Assembly: GCA_017656185.1 (NCBI GenBank)
Contig: JACDOK010000015.1
Coordinates: forward strand, 1 to 51,249
Direction: 5' to 3'
Length of the DNA stretch: 51,249 nucleotides
Source: Peptococcaceae bacterium
Lineage (GTDB): Bacteria > Bacillota > Desulfotomaculia > Desulfotomaculales > JACDOK01
Under the pieces are notes generated by a model. It was not told the DNA's origin. It saw nothing but the letters and a program-made list of their open reading frames with translations, and did not search any database. The position numbers and the translations under genes were made by a program. Position 1 is the stretch's first letter, and the number at the start of each line of letters is the position of its first letter. Below are positions 1-9,054 of this stretch, one piece after another.

Positions 1-1620
1 AAGCCCCAGCACGCGGGCACATGCCCGCGCCCACTTCGCTACCCGCATGGAATGCCCCCTCGTGTAAACGTCCTTGGCCTCCAACGCCGTCGCCAGCGCC
101 TGCACGACACTCGAATAATACTCCCGCAGCGACGAGTACAGGCGCGCGTTCTCCAAAGCCAGCCCGGTCTGACTCGCGATGGTCGCCAGGTAGCCGATTT
201 CTTCTTCACTCCAGCGCCGCGGTACAGGGGAATAAACCGTTAATGTGCCCCGAATCTTTCCGCCCACCTCCACCGGCACCACGGCAACGGCCCGCATCTC
301 CTCCGCGTAGTAGGGTAGGCGCAAGCCGGACTCGTCAGCGGTTAGATCTTCCACTACGATGGGTTTTCCCGTCTGAAGAACCTTGCCCAGCAGGGTACCG
401 TCCGGCCGGATACGGCCTGCCTTGGCCTGCAACTCCACGCTCATGCCCAGGCTGGCCCTCAGCACCAGCTCGCCCGTCTTCTCATCAAGCAACCGCAGCA
501 CACACCATTGTACACCTAACACGTCCTTTACACTTACCAGAGCCAACTCAAACACCCGGTCTACATCGAGGTGGCTCGATACCACCTGCCCTACTTCAAT
601 AAGCCGTTCCAGCATGGTTACCCTTGCCCGCAGCTGACGGAAAAGCCGGGCATTTTCCAGCGCCAGCCCAAGACTGGTACCCAGGGTAGTTAGAAAAACG
701 GTCTCATCTTCCGTAAAGCGCGCACCTTCTGGCCTACCTGCTATGGTCAGTATGCCCGTTACCTTACCACCGACCGTAAGGGGTATGGCTACCGCCGGCC
801 GCTTTTCTTCAGGCGTACTACCTTCGGGACGGCTGTCAAAGTGTGCGACGCCAGCTTCTCGCTCAACGGCGGCGATTATTTCGCCTGCAGGTACGACCCG
901 GAACTCGTTGCAGGACTCCAGGGTAGCCGCCGTTTCGCTTTCCGTAACTCCCGGCATCACCTCAGTCAGCATTACCACCGAACCGCTGGTGGCCCCGGTC
1001 AACCCCAGTACCGTTTTCAGGGCCTGCTGCGCTACCTCGGTCACTTGGAGACTGCCGGAGACCGTCCGGGTGAATTCAAAGAGAGTGGTAAGCTCGTCCA
1101 CCTTCCTCTGAAGTTCCTGCCTGGCGTACAGCAGCCGGGCCACGGTGTCCGCTACTGTCTGTACTAGTGCCATGGCAGTCCGCAGCCGCTCTTCCGGCCA
1201 GATAGGTACCGCTCCGGCTGCCGCCCGAAGTTTTCTCAGGTCAAGGCCCGTTTCCCGGACCAGCCGCGCTACCGTCTCCTCTGCCAGCGGCCGCAAGGCC
1301 ACGTTGCCGCCCAGCACCACGGCTACGATCTCTCCGCCCACCCACAGGGGAACCGCCAGCAGCACCAGCCCGGCGTGGCAGGTGTAAAGAACCCCATCCC
1401 CTGCAGCTACAGCAGCCCTAGCAGAGGCCGCACGCGAAGCTTCACACCTGGCCCGCGCTTCCGGATTGCTATCGAGCAGGACGCAGAAAGAACACTGGTT
1501 GAACATCTCGGTCAGCGGACGACCGTCCGGATACACAACCATAACCGCCAGCCCCAGGGCCCGGCTCATGTTCTCTTGAAGTTCCTGTAAACCTATCTGT
1601 TTGAGCTCTTGATAGAACAA
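1..1620 (-). CDS. PocR-GAF-GAF-HD-GYP signalling protein (3' end outside window)
   Basis: A frame open for 540 codons on the minus strand with no stop before the window edge. From the N-terminus I read a PocR-type sensory domain (about residues 5-165, with CSFC, ARC and CHAG cysteine motifs), two GAF domains (about 180-335 and 350-490), and the beginning of an HD-GYP domain (AKDVYTRGHSMRVAKWA) cut by the edge. The N-terminus and the HD-GYP start resemble the complete paralogue at 4698-5906. Expected role is a cytoplasmic c-di-GMP phosphodiesterase controlled by a small ligand or redox signal. I chose the TTG at 1620 because AAGGAG lies six bases upstream; a GTG at 1635 is the alternative. The catalytic residues lie outside the window, so activity cannot be judged. 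Confidence 0.85.
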   Translation of the reverse strand, partial: MFYQELKQIGLQELQENMSRALGLAVMVVYPDGRPLTEMFNQCSFCVLLDSNPEARARCEASRAASARAAVAAGDGVLYTCHAGLVLLAVPLWVGGEIVAVVLGGNVALRPLAEETVARLVRETGLDLRKLRAAAGAVPIWPEERLRTAMALVQTVADTVARLLYARQELQRKVDELTTLFEFTRTVSGSLQVTEVAQQALKTVLGLTGATSGSVVMLTEVMPGVTESETAATLESCNEFRVVPAGEIIAAVEREAGVAHFDSRPEGSTPEEKRPAVAIPLTVGGKVTGILTIAGRPEGARFTEDETVFLTTLGTSLGLALENARLFRQLRARVTMLERLIEVGQVVSSHLDVDRVFELALVSVKDVLGVQWCVLRLLDEKTGELVLRASLGMSVELQAKAGRIRPDGTLLGKVLQTGKPIVVEDLTADESGLRLPYYAEEMRAVAVVPVEVGGKIRGTLTVYSPVPRRWSEEEIGYLATIASQTGLALENARLYSSLREYYSSVVQALATALEAKDVYTRGHSMRVAKWARACARVLGL

Positions 1621-1831
1621 CGACTTCTCCTTCACAATGTGCGCTTACCAGCCCTTCCCACCACATCTGCCTACAACTCTTACCCCCCCTATATTCTCCC
1701 TGTGAGGGTACTCGATGTCAATATAAATATCCATTTTCGTCCTGTCCTGCCTTAAGAAAAGTTTTCCTTACTCGGAAGCTCTTAAAGTCGTATCGCCAGG
1801 AGTACCCGGCAGAGCCTGACCCAAATTCTAC

Positions 1832-1859
1832 TTGACAGCATTATAATTTGCTGTACTAT
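1832..1859 (+). promoter_or_regulatory. Predicted sigma-A promoter of the cyclase at 1950
   Basis: TTGACA (1832-1837), a 16-base spacer and TACTAT (1854-1859), about 90 bases upstream of the GTG start. It sits in the divergent gap 1621-1949, which otherwise holds no gene or recognisable riboswitch. Confidence 0.5.
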
Positions 1860-1949
1860 TACCATATAGGTGATTTGGTAAAGCGGTACAAAAAGGTGGA
1901 TCGCCGCGCCGTTTACATGTCATAGATTCCAAGACTTTGGGGAGCGGAA

Positions 1950-4217
1950 GTGACGGTGTGGTTTTCACCAAGAAAGCTTTTTGGTGTACCTATAAATGAC
2001 ATATTGGGATTGGTAATCGTATTAGTCGCAACAACGGCTAGTTGGCTTCTTTCTTTTAAACTCCATACGTTCCAGAAGCTTGATCTTCAAGATATATTCA
2101 CTGAAGGTGCCATTCTGTTATTTCTTATTGGCGGATTTGTGTACATAGCGCGGTTACGCATTAGGCATTTAAAGTGGGGCTGGTTACTAATGGTACTGGC
2201 CCAGCTGATTAATTTTCTTGATGATTTTACCTCAGAACCCGAGTTTTTTAATACCACACTAGAAGGCATAGCACTGGCGGCTGGTCTGGCCCTTGTGATG
2301 AAGGGATTTTCTGATGCTTACCGGGGTTCACAACAGGAAAACGAATTGCAGAAAAAGTTGCGCCAGGAGCTCATGCTCACACTCAACGCTATCCCCGTGG
2401 GTTTGATAAAAATTGACGATAAATTCCGTATTGAGTACATGAATCTTGCCATGAAAAAGATCCTTGGATTAAAAGAAGGTAAAGAGCCGGTAACCATAGG
2501 AAGGGATATACGGGAAATCCCCTCTGTTAAGGAGTTGGGAGTGGATGCACTGTTTGACTACAAAGGAGAACGCAAAACGCTCTCCGTGGAAACACCTTTC
2601 CGGTCCCTTTACGGGAGGGAGTGCTATATATCTGTTGCAGCCAATCCCCTAGTTCAAGAACGCAGGTTCTTAGGGGGTATTATTGTAGTTACAGATATTA
2701 CAGAGCGCAAAAAAAATGAACAGCGCATTTTGTACCTTGAAGGTATCCAGCGGTGCATACTGGAAGTTTTACGGACCATAGTTATTGAAAAGAATCGAAA
2801 GAAGTTGTTAGACAAAGTTTGCGAGACTTTGACCCAGAGCAGGGGTTATATTTTTGCCTGGATCGGCACTATTGAAGAAAATACCCGCAGGGTAATACCG
2901 GCAGCATGGTCCGGGCAGGAGAACAGTTATCTCGAGACTGTAACCATAACATGGGACGAGACAGAAACAAGCCAGGGTCCCACTGGCAGGGCCATTAAAA
3001 CCCAGAAACCAGCAGTGGTGAGAAATACTGCTGAAGACCCTTCGTACGAGCCGTGGCGCAGTAAGGCACAAAAGCGGGGCTTTGCTTCCTCAGCGGCAGT
3101 GCCCTTAATTTACGAAAACAGGATTTTGGGGGTTCTGAATATCTATTCTGCACACCTGGACGCCTTTCACGAAGAAGAAATTGAGCTCCTGGAAATACTA
3201 GCCAAGAGCTTGGCCTACGGGCTTCACAGCCTGGATACGGAAGAGAAGCGTCGTGAAATAGCCAGGGCGTTAAAATGCTCAGAAAAACATTACCGGACTT
3301 TAGTACAAACTCTTGGCGAAGGCGTGGTACTGACAGACCCAGACTTAAATATTGAATACGCAAATCCTGTCTTTTGTTCTCTGCTTGATTGTAAGGAGGA
3401 AAACTTGGTTGGTAAAAACCTGCTGGACTTTATAAATGTTTCAGACTGGCCTAAAGTAAAAAGCCAAGTCAGGGGAGAAGAAGGAGAGAAAGCATCTTGC
3501 TGTGAACTTCAAGTTAAAACCTCAAGTGGAGATCTTAAATCCGTTAGAGCTACCTGCACCCTAATGACGGATGGGGAGCAAGAAGGATCGAAAATACTGG
3601 GTATCTTTGTGGATATAACTGAACTTAAACAGTTAGAAGATAAACTCAGGAAAAGCGCAATAACAGACGGGCTTACGGACCTGTATAACCGTACTTACTT
3701 TAACGAGAGAATAAAGGAAGAAGTTGAACGGGCCAGGCGTTATAATCATCCACTCTCTTTTGTGATGGTGGACATAGATAACTTTAAAGAAATCAATGAC
3801 CGCTATTCCCACATAGAGGGAGACGAAATTCTTAAAGAAGTAGCCCGACAATTGCTGGCTTCAATTCGCAAAAGCGATATAGCTTTCCGTTACGGTGGCG
3901 ACGAGTTCCTGCTTGTCCTGCCAGAAACTAATGAAGCAGGAGCCCAAATGGTGGTACAAAGAATTCAGCAGGAGATAGAGGTTATTAACGGCATAAGGAA
4001 GAAGGCTCGAAAACCTAGTATATCACTGAGTATTGGTTGGGCCACATGGGAACCGCAGGCGAATCGTAAATGGCAAGACGTCCTTAAGGAAAGCGACTTG
4101 AAGATGTACCAAGATAAGATGAGCAAGAAGTGTACCAGTCGGGCCAGTAAAAAATCTCTGTATCAAAAAGGAACGGCTCCCAGGGCAGGGGCAATGCCAG
4201 AGAAGACAGCCATATAG
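1950..4217 (+). CDS. Membrane PAS-GAF-PAS-GGDEF diguanylate cyclase
   Basis: 755 residues. Three or four hydrophobic helices occupy about residues 15-115. They are followed by a PAS domain (about 130-250, ending VTDITERK), a GAF domain (265-425), a second PAS domain (435-560) and a C-terminal GGDEF domain. The active site reads YGGDEF and is preceded by RKSD, matching the RxxD product-inhibition site, so it should make c-di-GMP from two GTP. The GTG start follows GGGGAG. It faces two HD-GYP-type proteins on the opposite strand, so synthesis and breakdown of c-di-GMP are encoded side by side. The sensed signal is unknown. Confidence 0.88.
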   Translation: MTVWFSPRKLFGVPINDILGLVIVLVATTASWLLSFKLHTFQKLDLQDIFTEGAILLFLIGGFVYIARLRIRHLKWGWLLMVLAQLINFLDDFTSEPEFFNTTLEGIALAAGLALVMKGFSDAYRGSQQENELQKKLRQELMLTLNAIPVGLIKIDDKFRIEYMNLAMKKILGLKEGKEPVTIGRDIREIPSVKELGVDALFDYKGERKTLSVETPFRSLYGRECYISVAANPLVQERRFLGGIIVVTDITERKKNEQRILYLEGIQRCILEVLRTIVIEKNRKKLLDKVCETLTQSRGYIFAWIGTIEENTRRVIPAAWSGQENSYLETVTITWDETETSQGPTGRAIKTQKPAVVRNTAEDPSYEPWRSKAQKRGFASSAAVPLIYENRILGVLNIYSAHLDAFHEEEIELLEILAKSLAYGLHSLDTEEKRREIARALKCSEKHYRTLVQTLGEGVVLTDPDLNIEYANPVFCSLLDCKEENLVGKNLLDFINVSDWPKVKSQVRGEEGEKASCCELQVKTSSGDLKSVRATCTLMTDGEQEGSKILGIFVDITELKQLEDKLRKSAITDGLTDLYNRTYFNERIKEEVERARRYNHPLSFVMVDIDNFKEINDRYSHIEGDEILKEVARQLLASIRKSDIAFRYGGDEFLLVLPETNEAGAQMVVQRIQQEIEVINGIRKKARKPSISLSIGWATWEPQANRKWQDVLKESDLKMYQDKMSKKCTSRASKKSLYQKGTAPRAGAMPEKTAI

Positions 4218-4293
4218 ATTTACTGGTGGTATCCTCCACCGGTTACCACATTCAGCCTATCAAGGACTGTCACAATTAGCTATCACTCCTCTA

Positions 4294-4698
4294 CTAATTA
4301 ATTCTTTTCAATAAGTTTTCCTTAATTTCTCTGATCTCCTCAGCTACCTTGCCACCAATATCAAAAGGGGAAATACCTTCCAAATCAGCCTTTCTAACCT
4401 CGTTACTTAAAGAAACAAAACCTAATAATTCAAACTGAAGTTTGAACCCCATACCTAACGATTCCCGGAAAATCAACGTTTTCCGGGCACAGAACTGATT
4501 AAGGCACTAAGTATTTCAAAGGAAAACTGGCCATCTTCCCAGTATGGGTTGACAATCCAGTCAAGGAATATTGGGTGTAGGCCAGTGGGAGTTTGTATTA
4601 GCAACGGATTATTCATAAGGTAATGAATCATACCTAGTTGTTTGAAAATTTCCATAGGGACGGGTTATCTGCGAGAGCACTTCTACAAGAAGTTCCAT
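4294..4698 (-). pseudogene. Probable decayed gene, tail resembling a MinD/CooC-type ATPase
   Basis: Immediately after the PocR-HD-GYP gene a new ATG overlaps its stop (TAATG at 4696-4700) with GGGAGGG upstream, the usual layout of a coupled gene. That frame stops after 29 codons (4609). Reading-like sequence then continues in other frames: 4473-4655 (60 codons, unrecognised) and 4294-4476 (60 codons from TTG). The last piece contains EVRKADLEGISPFD followed by a helical EEI-REIKENL end, which resembles the C-terminus of MinD/CooC-like nucleotide-binding proteins. I read this as a frameshifted remnant. Three short unrelated frames are the alternative. The family assignment is tentative. Confidence 0.35.
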
Positions 4699-5906
4699 TA
4701 GGGTACCCTCCCAACAAGGTCTGTACAGTCTGTTTTATCTTGCTCTAAAACCTTTTTCATTGCTTCTACCACTGCCGGGTCAAACTGCTTCCCGGAACAG
4801 CGCTTTAGTTCCTCTATTACCCGCTCTTGGGAAAATGCCCTGCGATAAGGCCTGTCCGATGTCATAGCGTCATAAGAGTCCACCACCCTGATGATCCGGG
4901 CCAGAAGCGGTATCTTTTCGCCAGCGATGCCTTCCGGATAACCACCGCCACCATAATCTTCGTGGTGGTAAAGAACTGCTTCAACTACTTCTTTGGGGAG
5001 CTTTGCTGGCTCCAGGATCTTCGCTCCCGCGCTAGGATGAGCCTGTATTTCTTTTTGTTCTGCCGGTGTAAGCTTGCCTGCCTTGAGCAGTACGTGCCCC
5101 CTTACCCCAACCTTCCCGATATCGTGTAAGAGCCCTCCTATATAAACCATTTCCTGCTCTTCCTCGGAAAGCCCCATTTTTTGAGCTACAGCCTTCGCCC
5201 ACCGTGCTACCCGCAGCGAATGGCCCTGCGTATATTTATCTTTCGCTTCTAACGCTGCGGCCAGCACCCGTACAGCACTCATATAATATTCCCGTAACGA
5301 TTCATATGCGTTCCCTATCGCCAGGCCCACCTGACTGGCTATGATCGCCAGATAACCAATCTCATTAAGCTCTTCAGTCTTTTCCTGCAACTCCTGCCTT
5401 GAATACAAGAGCCGGGAAAGCGTATCCGTGAAGGCATGAAAAAGTTCGACTGTCTCTCGGAGGCGCTCTTCCGGCCATACCGGTACCCTCCGGGCAGCTT
5501 CCGTAAGTTCCTCTCCGTTAACGCCCAGCTCTTTTGCCAGTTCCTGCACAATCTCTAGGCGCAGCGGTTCCAGGCTTGCGTTCCCCCCTATCACGACGGC
5601 TACAGTCTCGTTTTTTATTTTGATAGGGAGAGCAATGTGTGTCAGCCCGGCATGGCACAACTGTACCACGGGTTGCCCGGATTTGGCGGCAGCCTTTGCC
5701 AACTCAATCCGGGAAGCCGTACAACGCGCGCGACCCGGTTTGGTATTATTGATCATTGCACAGAAAGAGCAAAGATTACTTAACCTGGTAATCGGCTTCC
5801 CGTTCGGGTCCGCAACTAAAGCTACAAGGCCCGTAACTGTACTTAGCCGCTTCTGTATCTGCTGTAATCCCGCTTCTTCCAATAGTTCCTTATAGTCCAG
5901 GTGCAT
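4698..5906 (-). CDS. PocR-HD-GYP c-di-GMP phosphodiesterase
   Basis: 402 residues, cytoplasmic. The N-terminal PocR domain (about 5-165) has CSFC, RARC and CHAG motifs, which suggest a cysteine-ligated or ligand-binding sensor. The C-terminal HD-GYP domain (about 215-390) has LLHDIGK and HHEDYGGGGYPEG. The HD dyad and GYP are intact, but the usual HHExxDGxGYP pattern has Gly where Asp is common. Predicted reaction is hydrolysis of c-di-GMP. The ATG follows AAGGAA at about four bases. Unlike the longer paralogue at 1-1620 it has no GAF domains. An unusual metal preference cannot be excluded. Confidence 0.87.
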   Translation of the reverse strand: MHLDYKELLEEAGLQQIQKRLSTVTGLVALVADPNGKPITRLSNLCSFCAMINNTKPGRARCTASRIELAKAAAKSGQPVVQLCHAGLTHIALPIKIKNETVAVVIGGNASLEPLRLEIVQELAKELGVNGEELTEAARRVPVWPEERLRETVELFHAFTDTLSRLLYSRQELQEKTEELNEIGYLAIIASQVGLAIGNAYESLREYYMSAVRVLAAALEAKDKYTQGHSLRVARWAKAVAQKMGLSEEEQEMVYIGGLLHDIGKVGVRGHVLLKAGKLTPAEQKEIQAHPSAGAKILEPAKLPKEVVEAVLYHHEDYGGGGYPEGIAGEKIPLLARIIRVVDSYDAMTSDRPYRRAFSQERVIEELKRCSGKQFDPAVVEAMKKVLEQDKTDCTDLVGRVP

Positions 5907-6052
5907 AAGGTTCCTTTTTTATCGGCCTGCCCTCCTAAAAATGTAAGTTTGGCTGATTGTATTAGGTAGCAAGTTTCTTTTCCATTCGTTAAATCTTTTT
6001 TGGTTCAATGGAAAGCGGTAAGCAGTCAACCCAACATTATTTACTATCAACT

Positions 6053-6190
6053 TTACATATATTTATTGCCCGTAGCCACCAGGCTACAGGGGCTTAATAC
6101 TTCCCGGTTACTGTTAACAAAAGAGACCAGTTCTTTCTTTTTGGCATCGTGAGCTATCAGTGCCAGGGTTAACCGGCGGATGTTCAGCAT
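6053..6190 (-). pseudogene. Methylglyoxal synthase N-terminal fragment
   Basis: A 45-codon frame whose sequence LALIAHDAKKKELVSFV and later SLVATG matches the start of methylglyoxal synthase (ALIAHDxKK and the strand leading to ATGTTG). It stops just where GTTG should follow; the intact enzyme is about 120-150 residues. The ATG has GGGGAG abutting it with no proper spacing. It lies 30 bases downstream of the cyclase at 6221-7636. I infer a deletion remnant. The GTAGCC/GGCTAC hairpin near its end comes from the coding sequence and is not a clear terminator. Nothing else is seen in 5907-6220. Confidence 0.6.
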
Positions 6191-6220
6191 CTCCCCGCAA
6201 ACAAATTAAAGTAAATATTG

Positions 6221-7636
6221 TTACGATGGGTTCAAGCAGAGGCGGTTTTTCCCTTGTCTCTTTGCCTGATAACAGGCCTGATCCGCCCTTGCAAACAGCG
6301 AGTCAACAGAATCGTTTTTTTTCGCCGAGGCTACGCCCAGGCTTGCCGTGACCTGGCGGTGCGGGAAAGGGTAAGTCTCTATAGATTTCCGTATTCTTTC
6401 TGCCACCCTTGCAGCACCTTCCCCTTTTGTCCCTGGAAGAATGATTACAAACTCCTCGCCCCCGTATCGGCACGCAGTATCCACAATCCTGATGGAGTTT
6501 TTTATTATCTCTGCCGTCTTCTGCAGCACCACATCGCCGGCCACGTGGCCAAAGGTATCATTGTAAGCCTTGAAGTCATCTATGTCCAGGAAAATAACCG
6601 ACAGGGGGGTACCGTACCTCGTTGTCCTCTCAAGTTCGGTAACCAGTAGGTTCCGCAGGGCACGCTTATTAAGAAGACCGGTCAAGAAGTCGGTTTCGGC
6701 TTCTCTTTCCAGGCGGTGTATAAGGGTCGCATTGGCCAGGGCCACCGCAGCGAAGTTCGCATATATCTGCAGATTTCTGCTACTGTTATCATCCAGGGAA
6801 ACAGGTGCCACTATACCTAACAACCCCACGGCACCCAAAGCAGTCCAGAGGGGATAAACCAGGATTTCAGTCTCGGGAGCAACCTCTACACCGGTAAGAC
6901 CCGGTAGAGTCCTTAACTCCTCAAGACTCAGAAATGACGGCTCAACTTTTGAAAAAACCTGCTCAATCAACGGCTGGACCAACGGCCATTCCTTCCCGAT
7001 CAATAGGTGGCCGTGTTCACCTTTAGCCTGCGCTACTCTGATTTTGTCACCCTCTCGAAGGCCGACAAAACATAGCTCTGCCTGGTAGATTATGATCAAC
7101 GAATTCGTTATAAGGTCCAGAACCTTGTCCAGTTCGACGATCGAGGTCATCAGACGACTGATTTCATAGATGCTGTTCAGTTCAAGCCTCCGTAATCCTA
7201 ACAGGTTTTTTTCGAGGATGGCCTGAAGAACCTCATTGATCGTCCGGTAAATGCTGTGTGCTTTCGTAGCAAAGGTATTTTCTTCCTCACGTCCCACCAG
7301 GGTTGTAAGCCTCGTAGGAGTGACAACAAGGAACCCTATCTTTTGGGCGTAGGTGCCCAGGCGGTATGCACAAAGTTTAAGCCCGTAAGGACAGGTAAGC
7401 ATGTCTTTATCTTCTAACGAATCGAGGGTAGACTTATAAAAACTGATACACTTTTCGTCGCGGAGCACCCTCCCTTTATTTACCTCCTGGCATAATTCAA
7501 CGGGTAGACTGAATAAGGAGAAAGAACCACCGTTTACATCAAAGATGTAAATGTTTGCATCCATGACCTTGGCCAGCGTATCCTGAAAATCCTGCCAATA
7601 CTTTACCGAGATGCTGAGGAGAAGGCTTGTTGGCAT
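6221..7636 (-). CDS. PocR-like-GAF-GGDEF diguanylate cyclase
   Basis: 471 residues without membrane segments. The N-terminal ~140 residues are a divergent PocR-like domain (DEKC, TCPYG, LCAYRL cysteine motifs), then a GAF domain (about 165-300) and a GGDEF domain with RYGGEEF preceded by RIVD (I-site). It should synthesise c-di-GMP under feedback control. The ATG is preceded by GAGGTG at about seven bases. The gene starts 11 bases after the KaiC-like gene on the same strand, so co-transcription from about 9.4-9.6 kb is likely. Confidence 0.87.
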   Translation of the reverse strand: MPTSLLLSISVKYWQDFQDTLAKVMDANIYIFDVNGGSFSLFSLPVELCQEVNKGRVLRDEKCISFYKSTLDSLEDKDMLTCPYGLKLCAYRLGTYAQKIGFLVVTPTRLTTLVGREEENTFATKAHSIYRTINEVLQAILEKNLLGLRRLELNSIYEISRLMTSIVELDKVLDLITNSLIIIYQAELCFVGLREGDKIRVAQAKGEHGHLLIGKEWPLVQPLIEQVFSKVEPSFLSLEELRTLPGLTGVEVAPETEILVYPLWTALGAVGLLGIVAPVSLDDNSSRNLQIYANFAAVALANATLIHRLEREAETDFLTGLLNKRALRNLLVTELERTTRYGTPLSVIFLDIDDFKAYNDTFGHVAGDVVLQKTAEIIKNSIRIVDTACRYGGEEFVIILPGTKGEGAARVAERIRKSIETYPFPHRQVTASLGVASAKKNDSVDSLFARADQACYQAKRQGKNRLCLNPS

Positions 7637-7647
7637 CTAGCAGCACC

Positions 7648-9051
7648 TCATCTTAGCATATCTGTTCGGTCTAATTTACCAAGGATATTTATCCCGTTTG
7701 GAGTAATCTCATACTCCCTCAGGGCCTTGTCATGGTCGCTTCCACGGGTCTTCAGGATGCCAAGAACTTTTTTGATGCTGGAATCATCCTCCACGTATCG
7801 CAGTATGATTATATTATCAGTGATTAAAGATATATGAGCTTTGGATACGATCAGGGGTAAAAAGGGGTCTTCATTGACAGCCGTAAATATAGTGCTGATA
7901 TGCCGCCTCTTGAGCTGCTGTCCTATCGCCCAGAGATAATCCTTATACTTTTGTATATCTGAAACGCTGCTTTCAAAAGAGGATATGCTGTCGATGACAA
8001 ACCTCTCCACCTTTTTTTCCCTGATCATGTCCAATATCTCAAAACCGTGTCTATCTACATCTAGTTCTACAGGGGAAATGAATTCGATGCCCAGTCGACC
8101 TTCTGCCAGATATTTATCTATCTCAAATCCCAGATGGCGGGCAGTATTCTGAAGTTGAGCCGCAGGCTCTTCAAAGGAAAGGAATATTCCTTTTTCACCT
8201 TTTTCAGCCCCTTCCAGTAAGAACTTAAGGGCAAATGTCGTCTTCCCCGTACCAGTACCACCGGAGATGAGTGTGATAGTCCCTTCTGATAACCCACCAC
8301 ACAACATTTCGTCTAAACCCGGAATCCCGAATCCCTTTCGCCCCGGCTTGACCTCGTACTGGAGTTCTTTACCCTCCGGCTTCATCCTCGGGTACACTTC
8401 TATTCCTACAGGGCTAATTTGAAATAGGTGTTCCCCCTGTTCAAAATTAGTCCCCCTCATTTTCAGAATACGTATGTACCTTTTTTGAAATCGCTTTTCT
8501 TCCTGCCCGTAAAGGTGAAAAATCCCGTCGGCAACAGCAAATTCGCTCAAGAGCGTCAGCTCCTTTTCTTCGTACTCGCCGACGAGAAATGCAGTAACCT
8601 CCCATATCGATAGAGCAGCAGCCAAGTCAAAAACAAAGGCCCTAAAAGTTCTTTCGTCCGGGAAGACGTCTCTTATAGCTTTAAAACTATCAATTACAAC
8701 TATGTTCGGCAGGTGTTTTTTGATCAATTGAGTCAGGTATTCCAAACCCTTGTCCGTACCCTGTTTGCGCAGAACAGCTCCAAAATCCCCGTAAATAACC
8801 TTCTCCCCCAGCAAATCATCCGAAAAAAATTCAAACCCTTGCAGATGTCTTACCATCTTGAACTGTGATTCCGATATAGTGGTCAGGTATAGACTTTTGA
8901 GGCCGGCCCTGGCGCTGTTAAATATGATGTTCTGGATGAATATCGTCTTTCCACTGCCCGGAGAACCAGAAACGATGTTTAATGAATAAACAGGTATGCC
9001 GCCACCAAGAATATAATCAAGATTTTTTATACCTGTTATCAATTTATCCAT
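7648..9051 (-). CDS. KaiC-like double RecA-fold ATPase
   Basis: 467 residues with two KaiC-type domains. The first Walker A is GSPGSGKT (29-36) with IVVIDS as Walker B. The second is GGTGTGKT (264-271) with FLSFEE and FVIDSIS. Each domain opens with the typical GIxxLDxxLGGG or GIPGLDEMLCGG motif. KaiC relatives outside cyanobacteria are usually signalling ATPases or partners of sensor proteins rather than clocks. The start follows GGGAGGAATGAGAG. It is separated by 3 bases from 9055-9423 upstream and by 11 bases from the cyclase downstream, so the three probably act together. A link between ATPase state and c-di-GMP is inference. Confidence 0.85.
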   Translation of the reverse strand: MDKLITGIKNLDYILGGGIPVYSLNIVSGSPGSGKTIFIQNIIFNSARAGLKSLYLTTISESQFKMVRHLQGFEFFSDDLLGEKVIYGDFGAVLRKQGTDKGLEYLTQLIKKHLPNIVVIDSFKAIRDVFPDERTFRAFVFDLAAALSIWEVTAFLVGEYEEKELTLLSEFAVADGIFHLYGQEEKRFQKRYIRILKMRGTNFEQGEHLFQISPVGIEVYPRMKPEGKELQYEVKPGRKGFGIPGLDEMLCGGLSEGTITLISGGTGTGKTTFALKFLLEGAEKGEKGIFLSFEEPAAQLQNTARHLGFEIDKYLAEGRLGIEFISPVELDVDRHGFEILDMIREKKVERFVIDSISSFESSVSDIQKYKDYLWAIGQQLKRRHISTIFTAVNEDPFLPLIVSKAHISLITDNIIILRYVEDDSSIKKVLGILKTRGSDHDKALREYEITPNGINILGKLDRTDMLR

Positions 9052-9054
9052 CTC

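Noticed and set aside
21-1590. Several long plus-strand frames at the left edge
   Set aside because: They are antisense to a minus-strand frame with clear PocR, GAF and HD-GYP motifs and show low-complexity Pro/Ser/Arg-rich translations.
1860-1945. c-di-GMP riboswitch before the cyclase
   Set aside because: The GEMM core elements are not present in the spacer.
6066-6092. GTAGCC-ACCA-GGCTAC hairpin as a terminator
   Set aside because: It lies within the methylglyoxal synthase fragment and has no T-run on either strand.
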